A DNA stretch of 9,774 nucleotides from contig CANGEH010000061.1 of NCBI GenBank assembly GCA_947452665.1, positions 1-9,774 of the forward strand, given 5' to 3'. The stretch comes from Caulobacteraceae bacterium (GTDB lineage: Bacteria; Pseudomonadota; Alphaproteobacteria; Caulobacterales; Caulobacteraceae). Positions 1-7,446 of this stretch are shown piece by piece (the first letter of the stretch is position 1; each line of letters opens with the position of its first letter). The notes beneath the pieces are model-generated. The model ran no database searches. It was not told where the DNA came from and worked only from the letters and a program-made list of their open reading frames with translations. Position numbers and translations under genes: made by a program.

Positions 1-1128
1 ACCGACTTTCGCTCTTATGAGCGCGCCAGCCTGCCCTTGGACGGCGGGGCGGTCTATTTTTATGGCCCCAATGGCGCGGGCAAGACCAATATTCTTGAGG
101 CTGTTTCGCTTCTGTCGCCGGGCCGGGGCCTTCGTCAGGCATCCTTGGCCGAGATTGGCCGCAGACGGCCGGGCGAGACGGTCGGCCGGGCCTGGAGCGT
201 GGCAGCGGTCTTGGCCTCAGGCGATGGCGATATTCACCTGGGCACCGGGTTGGAGCGGCCGGGGTCAAGTCGGCGGCTGGTGCGCCTAGACGGCCAGACT
301 GTCCCGTCAGGGCGCCTGTCTGATCTGGTGCGTCTGGTCTGGTTGACGCCGCAGCAGGATCGCCTGTTTTTGGAAGGCACCTCGGAGCGCCGCCGATTTT
401 TCGACCGGCTGGTGCATGCGGTTGAGCCGGCCCATGCGGCCTTTGCCAGCGCCTATGAAAAGGCCATGCGCGAACGCATGCGGCTCTTGATCGATGCACG
501 GGACTTGGGCGCGCGCGCCGACCCGGTCTGGCTGACCGCCCTAGAAGCCCAGATGGCCTCAGCCGGCGCCCACCTATCTTGCGCCCGGGCCCGAACCCTT
601 TTGGCCCTTCAGGCCGAGATTGAGGCGCGCCAGGATCGGCCCTTTCCCCAGGCCGACCTTGCCTTGACCGGTGTCTGGGAGGGCCTTGCGCTTCAGGGGC
701 TGGATATGGCCGCGCTGGAGGCGCAATTGGCCGAGGCCCTCGCCTCCGGTCGGGGCCGTGACAGTGCCGCTGGCCGGGGCCTTGTTGGGCCGCACCGGGG
801 CGATTTGGCCGTAAAACATCGGCAAAAAGATCGCATGGCGGCAGAATGTTCCACCGGAGAGCAGAAGGCCTTGCTTTTAAACCTAGTTTTGGCCCAGGCG
901 GCGCGACTTTCTCGTGCGGTATCTGCGCCGAATCCTGTATTACTTTTGGATGAGGTCGCGGCGCATCTGGACCCGGTCCGGCGTGCTGCGCTTTTTGACG
1001 AGATCGAGGCGCTTTGTCTGCAAGCCTTTCTTACGGGCACGGATGCGGCGCTGTTTTCTGACCTGAAAGGGCGGGCCCAGGGCGTTCATGTGGACGAGGG
1101 GTCCTTGACCACTTTGGAAGACCGATGA
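1..1128 (+). CDS. recF: RecF, DNA repair and recombination ATPase (5' end cut by window)
   Basis: RecF is an SMC-like ABC ATPase that binds gapped or single-strand/double-strand DNA junctions and, with RecO and RecR, helps load RecA. The frame is open from base 1 and already reads like the RecF N-terminus (TDFRSYE), so the true start lies a few codons upstream; the in-frame TTG at 37 is internal. In the 375 visible residues I see Walker A GPNGAGKTN (22-30), followed by the typical SLLSPGRGLR, the ABC signature STGEQKALLL (284-293) and Walker B LLLDEVAAHLD with D317-E318. These three motifs are in the usual order and the length is normal. The stop TGA at 1126-1128 overlaps the gyrB ATG at 1125-1127, so the two genes should be translationally coupled and share an mRNA. 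Function is by family; no damage is seen in the frame. Confidence 0.96.
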   Translation, partial: TDFRSYERASLPLDGGAVYFYGPNGAGKTNILEAVSLLSPGRGLRQASLAEIGRRRPGETVGRAWSVAAVLASGDGDIHLGTGLERPGSSRRLVRLDGQTVPSGRLSDLVRLVWLTPQQDRLFLEGTSERRRFFDRLVHAVEPAHAAFASAYEKAMRERMRLLIDARDLGARADPVWLTALEAQMASAGAHLSCARARTLLALQAEIEARQDRPFPQADLALTGVWEGLALQGLDMAALEAQLAEALASGRGRDSAAGRGLVGPHRGDLAVKHRQKDRMAAECSTGEQKALLLNLVLAQAARLSRAVSAPNPVLLLDEVAAHLDPVRRAALFDEIEALCLQAFLTGTDAALFSDLKGRAQGVHVDEGSLTTLEDR

Positions 1129-3584
1129 CCGAAGAAGCCGATAACACCCCCAAGCTGTCTATTGCTGGCCAAAATGCTGAGGCCGATGCCCAGGCCGCCG
1201 ATTATGGCGCGGAATCGATCAAGGTCCTTAAGGGCCTAGATGCGGTGCGCAAGCGCCCGGGCATGTATATTGGCGACACGGATGACGGCTCTGGCCTGCA
1301 TCACATGGTCTATGAGGTGGTCGATAATGCCATTGATGAGGCGCTTGGCGGCTATGCCACCAAGGTTGGTGTAACCCTCAATGCCGATGGCTCGGTCACC
1401 GTCACAGATGACGGCCGCGGCATCCCGACCGATATTCATGAGGGCGAAGGTGTTTCTGCCGCCGAAGTGATCATGACCCAGCTGCATGCCGGGGGAAAAT
1501 TTGACCAGAACTCTTATAAGGTCTCGGGCGGTCTGCACGGGGTTGGGGTCTCGGTGGTCAATGCCTTGTCCGACTATTTGCTGCTCAAGATCTGGCGCGG
1601 CGGCAAGACCCATGACATGCGCTTTGAGCGCGGCGATACGGTCAATGCGCTCAAGATCACTGGCGATGCGCCCAAGCGTGAGGATGGCAGCTTCCTAACC
1701 GGCACCAGCGTCACCTTCATGCCGTCGCTGACCACCTTTGCCACGATTGAATTTGACCGAAAGACCCTGGAACACCGTCTGCGCGAGCTGGCCTTTTTGA
1801 ATTCCGGCGTCTTTATCAAGTTCCAGGACCTGCGCGGGGCCGAGGCCTATGAAGAGGTCCTGCATTATGAGGGCGGGGTAGAGGCCTTTGTTCGCCACCT
1901 CGACAAGGCCAAGGCGCCCCTGATCAAGACCCCGATCGTTATTCGCGGCCGCCGCGAAAAGGTCGAGATCGATCTCTCACTCTGGTGGAATGACAGCTAT
2001 CACGAGACCATGCTGTGCTTCACCAACAATATCCCCCAGCGCGATGGGGGCACCCACCTGGCCGCCTTCCGCGCCGCGCTTACCCGGGTGATTGGTAATT
2101 ATGTTGAAACCACCGGCCTGGCCAAACGCGAAAAGGTCACCTTTACCGGTGAAGACGCGCGCGAAGGCCTAACCTGCGTGCTCTCGGTCAAGGTGCCAGA
2201 CCCAAAATTCTCCAGCCAGACCAAGGACAAGCTGGTCTCGTCCGAGGTGCGCCCAGCGGTCGAGGGCCTGGTTGGCGAAGGCATTGCCCAATGGTTTGAA
2301 GAACACCCGGCCGAGGCCAAGGCCATTGTCGCCAAGATCATAGAAGCGGCCTCTGCCCGCGAAGCCGCCCGTAAGGCACGCGAACTGACCCGCCGTAAAT
2401 CAGCGCTCGATATCACCTCCCTGCCCGGCAAGCTGGCCGATTGTCAGGAACGCGATCCGGCCAAGTCCGAAATCTTTATTGTCGAGGGCGACAGCGCGGG
2501 TGGCTCGGCCAAACAGGCGCGTAACCGCGAAAATCAGGCCGTCCTGCCCCTGCGCGGTAAGATCTTGAATGTCGAGCGGGCCCGGTTTGACAAGATGTTG
2601 TCGTCCGAACAGATCGGCACCTTGATCACGGCCCTCGGCGCCGGGATTGGCCGCGATGATTTCGATATTGAAAAAATCCGCTACCACAAGATCGTCATCA
2701 TGACCGATGCTGATGTTGACGGCGCGCATATCCGCACGCTCCTCTTGACCTTCTTTTATCGGCAAATGCCGCAGGTTCTGGAGCGCGGCTATCTCTATAT
2801 TGCCCAGCCGCCGCTCTATAAGGCCGCTAAGGGCAAGTCCTCGCGCTATTTAAAAGACGATGCCGAGATGGAGGCCTTCTTGATCGATGAGGGCGTCGAT
2901 GGGGCCGTGCTGGAACTGTCCTCGGGCGAGCGGCTGGCCGGCAATGATCTTTTGGCCCTGGTCCAGTCCTCGCGCATGGCCAAGGCCCATATTGAACGCC
3001 TCAGCGGCCGGGCCCCAGCCTTTGCGGTCGAGCAATCGGCCATTGCTGGCCTGTTTGGTGAGACCCCCGATCCGGTCAAGGCCGCCGCGCGCCTGGACCT
3101 CTATGCCGAGGAAGGCGATGGCCGCTGGACCGGCGAGGCTGGCGTGCCCAGCGGCTTTGTGTTTAGCCGCATTAAGCGCGGCGTCTCGGAACGCGTGGTG
3201 CTAGACGAGGTCCTCCTCCATGCTGCCGATGCCCGCCGCCTGGCTGAGCGGGGACCGGCCCTTGCCGACACCTTCCACGGCGTCGGCACGTTTAGGCGTA
3301 AGGACAAGTCCACCACTGTGCGCGGGCCGCTGGACCTGATGAATGCCGTCCTCGATGCCGGGCGCAAGGGGCTCTATATCCAGCGCTATAAGGGTCTTGG
3401 CGAAATGAACCCCGAACAGCTGTGGGAAACCACCCTGGACAAGGAGGTTCGCACCCTTTTGCAGGTCAAGGTCAATCATGTCGATGACGCCGATGACATG
3501 TTCAGCCGCCTGATGGGCGACCTCGTCGAACCGCGCCGCGAATTCATCCAGGACAATGCCCTGGATGCAGAGGTGGATGTTTAA
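1125..3584 (+). CDS. gyrB: DNA gyrase subunit B
   Basis: GyrB is the ATPase and Toprim subunit of DNA gyrase (A2B2), which introduces negative supercoils using ATP. The 819 residues match the long Gram-negative form. After a poorly conserved leader of about 25 residues comes the GHKL ATPase domain: E64 (general base), N68, D95 in DDGRGIP, K125 in AGGKF and the ATP lid GGLHGVGVS (135-143). R158 lies where the E. coli coumarin-contact arginine does. The Toprim domain has EGDSAGGS with E454 and the metal-binding DADVD with D528, D530 and D532. The roughly 170-residue insert typical of Gram-negative GyrB follows, then the tail with QRYKGLGEMNPEQLW. The start is set by overlap with recF (ATGA) and a GGAAG Shine-Dalgarno 4 nt upstream. 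The TAA stop lies inside the palindrome TTAA, shared with the opposite-strand antitoxin gene. Confidence 0.98.
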   Translation: MTEEADNTPKLSIAGQNAEADAQAADYGAESIKVLKGLDAVRKRPGMYIGDTDDGSGLHHMVYEVVDNAIDEALGGYATKVGVTLNADGSVTVTDDGRGIPTDIHEGEGVSAAEVIMTQLHAGGKFDQNSYKVSGGLHGVGVSVVNALSDYLLLKIWRGGKTHDMRFERGDTVNALKITGDAPKREDGSFLTGTSVTFMPSLTTFATIEFDRKTLEHRLRELAFLNSGVFIKFQDLRGAEAYEEVLHYEGGVEAFVRHLDKAKAPLIKTPIVIRGRREKVEIDLSLWWNDSYHETMLCFTNNIPQRDGGTHLAAFRAALTRVIGNYVETTGLAKREKVTFTGEDAREGLTCVLSVKVPDPKFSSQTKDKLVSSEVRPAVEGLVGEGIAQWFEEHPAEAKAIVAKIIEAASAREAARKARELTRRKSALDITSLPGKLADCQERDPAKSEIFIVEGDSAGGSAKQARNRENQAVLPLRGKILNVERARFDKMLSSEQIGTLITALGAGIGRDDFDIEKIRYHKIVIMTDADVDGAHIRTLLLTFFYRQMPQVLERGYLYIAQPPLYKAAKGKSSRYLKDDAEMEAFLIDEGVDGAVLELSSGERLAGNDLLALVQSSRMAKAHIERLSGRAPAFAVEQSAIAGLFGETPDPVKAAARLDLYAEEGDGRWTGEAGVPSGFVFSRIKRGVSERVVLDEVLLHAADARRLAERGPALADTFHGVGTFRRKDKSTTVRGPLDLMNAVLDAGRKGLYIQRYKGLGEMNPEQLWETTLDKEVRTLLQVKVNHVDDADDMFSRLMGDLVEPRREFIQDNALDAEVDV

Positions 3585-3934
3585 GCGGCGCTAACCGATA
3601 TCCTTCCACCGACCTGATGGCGCGGTTTTTTGCGGATGGTGATGGAGACGTCCTGATCCAGGGCCGTTAAAAACGTCATCAAGCGCTCAACGGAAAAGCC
3701 ACCCAGCTTATAGGCTGCTAGGGCCGAAACCTTGGGCTGGTTTACACCCAGACGCTCCGCCGCCTTGACCTGTGTCAGGCCCTCGCATGTCAGCAGGCTA
3801 TTGATAGTAAGGGCTAAACGCAGCTTGGTCTGATGCTCATCCGCATCGGCAAACCCCAGATCGGCAAACACATTATCGGTGCCGCGGGTGATGGGTTCAT
3901 CCAAGGTATTTGGCGGAGTTTGCTGATCAGTCAT
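3581..3934 (-). CDS. XRE-family antitoxin, HigA-like (COG5606 type)
   Basis: This is a 117-residue helix-turn-helix protein, the likely antitoxin and autorepressor of the toxin gene just upstream. The HTH is at about residues 53-72 (LTQVKAAERLGVNQPKVSAL), preceded by EHQTKLRLAL and followed by GFSVERLMTFLTALDQDVSITI, the pattern of small XRE antitoxins paired with Gp49-like toxins. An ATG at 3946 is also in frame, but I chose 3934 because GAGG stands 6 nt before it and its ATG overlaps the toxin stop as ATGACTGA, a translational-coupling arrangement. It would neutralise the toxin by direct binding and bind the operator at 4304-4321 (inferred from family and site). The 3' end is unusual: its TAA stop and the gyrB TAA on the other strand share the same four bases. 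The name HigA is by similarity only. Confidence 0.88.
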   Translation of the reverse strand: MTDQQTPPNTLDEPITRGTDNVFADLGFADADEHQTKLRLALTINSLLTCEGLTQVKAAERLGVNQPKVSALAAYKLGGFSVERLMTFLTALDQDVSITIRKKPRHQVGGRISVSAA

Positions 3935-4298
3935 GTCGGGCCTCATAGTCTTGCTGTGCCTGCTTTAATCTGTGTTTGATCAAGTCAACATCCCGCTGGG
4001 CGGTCTTGATGCCCTTAGGCGATTTCTTCTGAAAGGCGTGCAAGACATAGATCAATGCCTTAAACCTCACAGTATAGACGGCTCGAAACGTATCGCCGTC
4101 ATAATCGTCAACGACCTCAAAAACACCAGACCCAAGACCCTTCCATGGTTTGGCGCTGAGATGGGTGCCGCCGAACTGTGCAAGACCCAAGGCATTGCCC
4201 ATTTCGCGTTTGACGGCGTCTGGAAACGCCAAAAAGTCCCGCTTCGAACCGCCAACCCAGTCTATTGGCCTTAGCCGAATTTCCGGAGGCTTGGGCAT
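3927..4298 (-). CDS. RelE/HigB-type toxin, phage Gp49-like family
   Basis: This 123-residue protein resembles the Gp49-like / HigB branch of the RelE superfamily (COG4679, PF05973), whose studied members are mRNA-cleaving toxins acting on the ribosome. Visible hallmarks are WVGGSKRDFLAFP (14-26), a predicted helical region with NALGLAQFGG (35-44), AKPWKGLGSGVFEVVDDYDGD (49-69), the beta-strand core with R72, Y75, R78 and F79 (RAVYTVRF), and the basic YVLHAFQKKSPKG (84-96), followed by a helix rich in K and R. The length is normal for the family. The gene precedes its antitoxin, the HigBA order rather than the RelBE order. No strong Shine-Dalgarno lies before the ATG (only GGGA, 8 nt upstream), so translation may be weak or nearly leaderless. 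Codon use is less GC-rich than in the flanking housekeeping genes, which fits horizontal acquisition. Toxicity is inferred, not shown. Confidence 0.87.
   Translation of the reverse strand: MPKPPEIRLRPIDWVGGSKRDFLAFPDAVKREMGNALGLAQFGGTHLSAKPWKGLGSGVFEVVDDYDGDTFRAVYTVRFKALIYVLHAFQKKSPKGIKTAQRDVDLIKHRLKQAQQDYEARHD
3941..3944 (-). promoter_or_regulatory. Shine-Dalgarno of the antitoxin gene
   Basis: On the minus strand GAGG stands 6 nt upstream of the ATG at 3934, inside the last codons of the toxin gene. This favours the 3934 start over the in-frame ATG at 3946, which has no comparable site, and lets ribosomes finishing the toxin reinitiate on the antitoxin. Confidence 0.6.
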
Positions 4299-4303
4299 GT
4301 TTG

Positions 4304-4321
4304 TATCCCAATTTTAGGATA
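4304..4321 (-). promoter_or_regulatory. Palindromic operator TATCC-N8-GGATA before the toxin-antitoxin operon
   Basis: Two perfect 5-bp arms, TATCC (4304-4308) and GGATA (4317-4321), are separated by exactly 8 bp and lie 6-23 bp upstream of the toxin start. This equals the published operator consensus of E. coli HipB, another XRE antitoxin. The site covers the best -10 candidate, so a bound antitoxin would block transcription. Only one copy is present, whereas hipBA carries several. The palindrome is seen directly; binding is inferred. Confidence 0.6.
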
Positions 4322-4338
4322 ATTGTAAAGTATTGAAA
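4311..4338 (-). promoter_or_regulatory. Candidate promoter of the toxin-antitoxin operon
   Basis: Read on the minus strand, TAAAAT (4316-4311) differs from the sigma-70 -10 consensus at one base and is preceded, 16 bp away, by the weak -35 candidate TTTCAA (4338-4333). Another possible -35, TTTACA (4329-4324), lacks a good -10 at proper spacing. A start about 7 bp beyond the -10 would leave a leader of only about 5 nt before the toxin ATG. The -10 lies between the operator arms. Alphaproteobacterial promoters often depart from the E. coli consensus, so this is tentative. Confidence 0.35.
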
Positions 4339-4563
4339 TTGCGGTGTTGGTACGATCAACCCATCAATTCTATTCATGCGTGACCGCTAAAAACATAAGC
4401 TTAAACGGGCTTCCTTGGCTGGACTGCCGTATTACGCGAGCCGCCGCGGGTCATTCAATATGCCCCCACCTTGTCCGCGCCCCAGTCAGCGTTTAAGAGA
4501 CAGGCTCTCAGTCTGGGCTTGTGGGCCGCAAGCCAGCGGATCAAATTGTTCGAAAGACGCTTA

Positions 4564-5367
4564 ATGACCCTTGCTGCGCCAGAGGCCAAGCCTTCGCCCT
4601 ATAATCATCAGACGGTCTTGTGGGTAAAGCACTGGACCGATCGTCTGTTCAGTTTTGCCATTAGCCGCCCGCCAACCTTACGGTTTCGCTCAGGCGAATT
4701 CATCATGATTGGCCTGGCGCTGGAGCCCAAGCCAATCTTGCGCGCCTATTCGATCGCCAGCCCCGGCTTTGCCGATGAGATCGAGTTCTTATCGATCAAG
4801 GTGCCGGACGGGCCGCTAACCTCGCACCTCTTGCATATCAAGCCGGGCGATGAGGTCTTGATGGGCAAGAAGCCGACCGGGACCTTGGTGCTGGACGCGC
4901 TCAAGGGCGGTAAGCGCCTGTTCTTGATCAGCACCGGCACGGGTCTTGCGCCGTTTTTGAGCGTGGCACGTGATCCAGAGACCTATGAGCGGTTTGAACA
5001 GGTGATTGTCGTGCACACCGTGCGCGAGGTGGCTGAGTTGGCCTATCGCGACCTGTTTGAAAAAGACATTTTTGACGATGAATTGGTTGGGGAACAGGCG
5101 CGCAAACAGCTGGTCTATTACCCCACCGTGACCCGCGAGCCGTTTGAGCGCATGGGCCGGATTACCGATCGGGCAACCAGCGGCGACCTGTTCAAGGATT
5201 TGGGCATAGACCGCGACCGGTTTGACCCGGCTGAAGACCGGGCCATGATTTGTGGCAGTATGGCCATGATCAAGGATGTTGCGGCCCTTTTGGAATCCCA
5301 CGGCCTGGTCGAGGGCGCTAATTCCGAGCCCGGCGATTTTGTCATTGAACGGGCCTTTGTCGGCTAG
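4564..5367 (+). CDS. fpr: Ferredoxin/flavodoxin-NADP(+) reductase, bacterial FPR type
   Basis: This FAD enzyme moves electrons between NADPH and ferredoxin or flavodoxin in the cytoplasm. The sequence strongly resembles the Rhodobacter-type FPR (subclass I) along its length: NHQTVLWVKHWTDRLFSF near the N-terminus, the FAD-binding RAYSIASP (60-67), SIKVPDGPLTSHL, the NADP-binding STGTGLAPFLS (123-133), YYPTVTREPF and the CGS motif (C230). The C-terminus ends ERAFVG without a plant-type terminal tyrosine; bacterial FPRs of this class have a short tail here. From ATG 4564 the protein has 267 residues, close to known members (about 260-272). The frame stays open back to an in-frame TTG at 4471, adding 31 residues with no match to the family that I recall, so I treat it as leader. 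The Shine-Dalgarno before 4564 is weak (GAAAGA). The gene stands alone on this strand. Confidence 0.93.
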   Translation: MTLAAPEAKPSPYNHQTVLWVKHWTDRLFSFAISRPPTLRFRSGEFIMIGLALEPKPILRAYSIASPGFADEIEFLSIKVPDGPLTSHLLHIKPGDEVLMGKKPTGTLVLDALKGGKRLFLISTGTGLAPFLSVARDPETYERFEQVIVVHTVREVAELAYRDLFEKDIFDDELVGEQARKQLVYYPTVTREPFERMGRITDRATSGDLFKDLGIDRDRFDPAEDRAMICGSMAMIKDVAALLESHGLVEGANSEPGDFVIERAFVG

Positions 5368-5411
5368 GTTAAAGCCATAGTCGGGGATGTACCCCTTTAC
5401 CTTCAGCCGCT

Positions 5412-5488
5412 TTCCCCGCGAAGGCGGGGATCTAGACGGTAGATCACAGGCCGAGCGAAACGGTCTGGGTCCCCGCCTTCGCGGGGAA
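5412..5488. repeat. REP-like inverted repeat pair, possible bidirectional terminator
   Basis: A perfect 19-bp inverted repeat has arms TTCCCCGCGAAGGCGGGGA (5412-5430) and its reverse complement (5470-5488), 39 bp apart. Each arm is also a hairpin by itself: a 7-bp stem TCCCCGC/GCGGGGA with the loop GAAG or CTTC. Between the arms, overlapping the left one by 2 bp, GATCTA (5429-5434) pairs with TAGATC (5440-5445). Repeats of this CCCCGC-GAAG-GCGGGG kind are scattered through many alphaproteobacterial genomes. The place, between convergent fpr and recQ, suits a transcription or mRNA-decay barrier, but there is no U-run typical of an intrinsic terminator. Confidence 0.75.
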
Positions 5489-5497
5489 GGCGGAGGG

Positions 5498-5511
5498 GGG
5501 CTGTATAGCCC
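5498..5511. repeat. Small hairpin just beyond the recQ stop
   Basis: GGGCT (5498-5502) pairs with AGCCC (5507-5511) across a 4-nt loop, 28 bp past the recQ stop. With the larger repeat at 5412-5488 it accounts for most of the structure in this spacer. It has no T-run, so a terminator role is only possible. Confidence 0.35.
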
Positions 5512-5539
5512 GCCGCTCCCCGCCGAATGTGGATTGAAC

Positions 5540-7402
5540 CTAGTCCAGCCCCCTGACCACGGTCAGGACCGCCTCGCCATAGCGCTCTAACTTGCCCTGC
5601 CCGACGCCGCCCGTCTTGGCAAGGCTGGCTAGGCTGGTCGGGCGCGCTGCGGCAATATCCAGCAAGGTCTTGTCATGGAATATGACATAGGGCGGCACAT
5701 GCTGACGCCCGGCCTCGATCTTTCGCCAATTGCGCAGGGCCTCAAACAGGGGCCGGTCATGCACTGGCACTTCGAGCATAACGCCCTTGCGCGGCCGGGC
5801 TGGACGATCAGAGGCCTCATGGTCGGCGGCTGTCTGTTCACGGGTCAGTATGCGCCGCTCGCCGCGATAGACGGCCCGCACCGCCTCGCCATCACCCAGT
5901 CCGACCAGGGGGCGGCCATCATTGGGATCTTCCTTGAGCAGACCTTCAAACAGAAGCTGGTCCATCAGGTCGCGCCAGTCTGTGGCCTTAAGGTCCTTGC
6001 CAATTCCAAAGGTCGACATGGCCGCCTCTTGGCTATCAGGATCCTTGGTCTTGCCCATCAGATGGTCAATGGCCCGGCCACGGCCATAGCGCCCGCCTAG
6101 CCTATGCACGGCCGACAAGGCTTTTTGCGCGGCCTGCGTCTGATCGATCCCGCGCGGCGGCGACAGGCAAAGATCGCAAACGCCGCAGGCCTGCGCCCCC
6201 TCTTCGCCAAAATAGCGCCGCACACCGGCGGCGCGGCAAGTCATACCGTCCAGCAAGGTATAGAGCTGGCGCAGCTTGCGCGCCTGGACTTGCTTGACCT
6301 CAGGCTCCATATCGCGCCCGTCCAGCCGCTTTAGCGCCCAGGCCATATCTGCAGAGCCATAGAGCGTAATGCCTTCGGCTGGATCACCATCGCGCCCGGC
6401 CCGGCCGATCTCTTGCCAATAGGCCTCGATCGAGGCGGGGGGATCGGCATGGATGACAAAGCGCACATCGGGCTTATCCACCCCCATGCCAAAGGCAATC
6501 GTGGCCACCATCACCGCCTCATCCTCATCCATGAAGCGGTTTAGCCGCTCATGGCGCAGATTGCGGTCAAGGCCCGCATGATAGGCCAGGGCCGGTATGC
6601 CCTCAGCGCTAAGGGCTTGCGCTAAGACCTCGGTGCCATCGCGCGAGCCAGAATAGATCACGCCCGCCCGGCCGCGGCGGGCCTTGACCAGTTCAATCAC
6701 CCGGGCGTGGCCCCGGCCGCGTTTGCGCTCGGCGCTCAAGGCCAGTTCAGGCCTTGCAAAACTGTCAACAAATTCGGCGGCCCCGCCCAGCCTAAGCTCA
6801 GAGCGGATATCGTCACGCGTCCGGGCATCGGCTGTGGCGGTGACGGCCAAGCGCGGCACTTGCGGGAACAGTTCCGCTAGGCGGCCAAGCGTTCGGTATT
6901 CGGGGCGAAAATCATGGCCCCATTGGCTGACGCAGTGGGCCTCGTCAACCGCAATCAGGGCAATGGGCAGGCGCACCAAGCGGTCGAGTACATGGCTCTG
7001 CATCAGGCCCTCAGGCGACAGATAGAGCAGGTCTAACTTGCCCGCCTCAATCTGGCTCCAGATGCGCGAGCGATCATCAAGACTGGTGTCGGAATCCAGT
7101 CTTTCCGCCGCCACGCCCGATTGCTGAAGGCCCGCGACCTGATCGGCCATCAGGGCAATCAGGGGCGAGATGACAATGCCAAGCCCCGGCCGCATCAGGC
7201 TGGGGATCTGGTAACACAGGCTCTTACCGCCGCCGGTCGGCAGGACGGCTAGGGCGCTTTGGCCATCCAGCACCTGGGCAATTACCTTAGCCTGCAGGCC
7301 GCGAAAATCGCCGTGCCCAAAGGTGCGGCGCAGGACATTGCGCGCCTGATCCAATATGGGCAAGTCAGGCGGGGCTTGTTCGAGGGCGCGGGTCTGGGTC
7401 AC
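5540..7402 (-). CDS. recQ: ATP-dependent DNA helicase RecQ
   Basis: RecQ is a 3'-5' superfamily 2 DNA helicase used in recombination and replication-fork repair. The 620 residues carry the whole bacterial domain set. Motif 0 is FRGLQ (33-37), motif I PTGGGKS (55-61), motif II DEAH (153-156), running into the aromatic-rich loop CVSQWGHDFRPEY (157-169). Then come motif III TATA (188-191), the second RecA fold with YHAGL (274-278), motif V TIAFGMGVDKPD (301-312) and motif VI QEIGRAGRDG (330-339). The zinc site has C389, C406, C409 and C412, followed by the winged helix. A single HRDC domain fills about residues 545-617. The start is GTG at 7402; no ATG lies in frame just upstream and the Shine-Dalgarno is poor. 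It follows the quinone oxidoreductase gene by 44 bp on the same strand, so shared transcription is likely. I saw no LexA-type box upstream. Confidence 0.97.
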   Translation of the reverse strand: MTQTRALEQAPPDLPILDQARNVLRRTFGHGDFRGLQAKVIAQVLDGQSALAVLPTGGGKSLCYQIPSLMRPGLGIVISPLIALMADQVAGLQQSGVAAERLDSDTSLDDRSRIWSQIEAGKLDLLYLSPEGLMQSHVLDRLVRLPIALIAVDEAHCVSQWGHDFRPEYRTLGRLAELFPQVPRLAVTATADARTRDDIRSELRLGGAAEFVDSFARPELALSAERKRGRGHARVIELVKARRGRAGVIYSGSRDGTEVLAQALSAEGIPALAYHAGLDRNLRHERLNRFMDEDEAVMVATIAFGMGVDKPDVRFVIHADPPASIEAYWQEIGRAGRDGDPAEGITLYGSADMAWALKRLDGRDMEPEVKQVQARKLRQLYTLLDGMTCRAAGVRRYFGEEGAQACGVCDLCLSPPRGIDQTQAAQKALSAVHRLGGRYGRGRAIDHLMGKTKDPDSQEAAMSTFGIGKDLKATDWRDLMDQLLFEGLLKEDPNDGRPLVGLGDGEAVRAVYRGERRILTREQTAADHEASDRPARPRKGVMLEVPVHDRPLFEALRNWRKIEAGRQHVPPYVIFHDKTLLDIAAARPTSLASLAKTGGVGQGKLERYGEAVLTVVRGLD

Positions 7403-7446
7403 GCCTCGTCTATGACCTGATCCGGCAGATCGCGTCCAGAGCCCGC

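Noticed and set aside
37..37. TTG at 37 as the recF start.
   Set aside because: The frame before it already encodes conserved RecF N-terminal residues (TDFRSYE), so the gene begins upstream of the window.
3946..3946. ATG at 3946 as the start of the antitoxin.
   Set aside because: It lacks a ribosome site, whereas the ATG at 3934 has GAGG 6 nt upstream and the tight ATGACTGA overlap with the toxin stop.
3972..4274. A 100-codon plus-strand frame antisense to the toxin gene.
   Set aside because: It mirrors the toxin coding frame, shows no recognisable protein features, and the toxin itself is a clear family match.
5412..5488. The repeat arms as a minimal CRISPR array.
   Set aside because: There are only two copies, they are inverted rather than direct, and no cas gene is near.
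5675..6334. Long plus-strand open frames opposite recQ (5675-6100 and 6104-6334), and similar ones opposite recF, gyrB, fpr and the oxidoreductase gene.
   Set aside because: They lie wholly inside genes with unmistakable conserved motifs, have no plausible ribosome sites or family resemblance, and are expected from the codon bias of GC-rich DNA.
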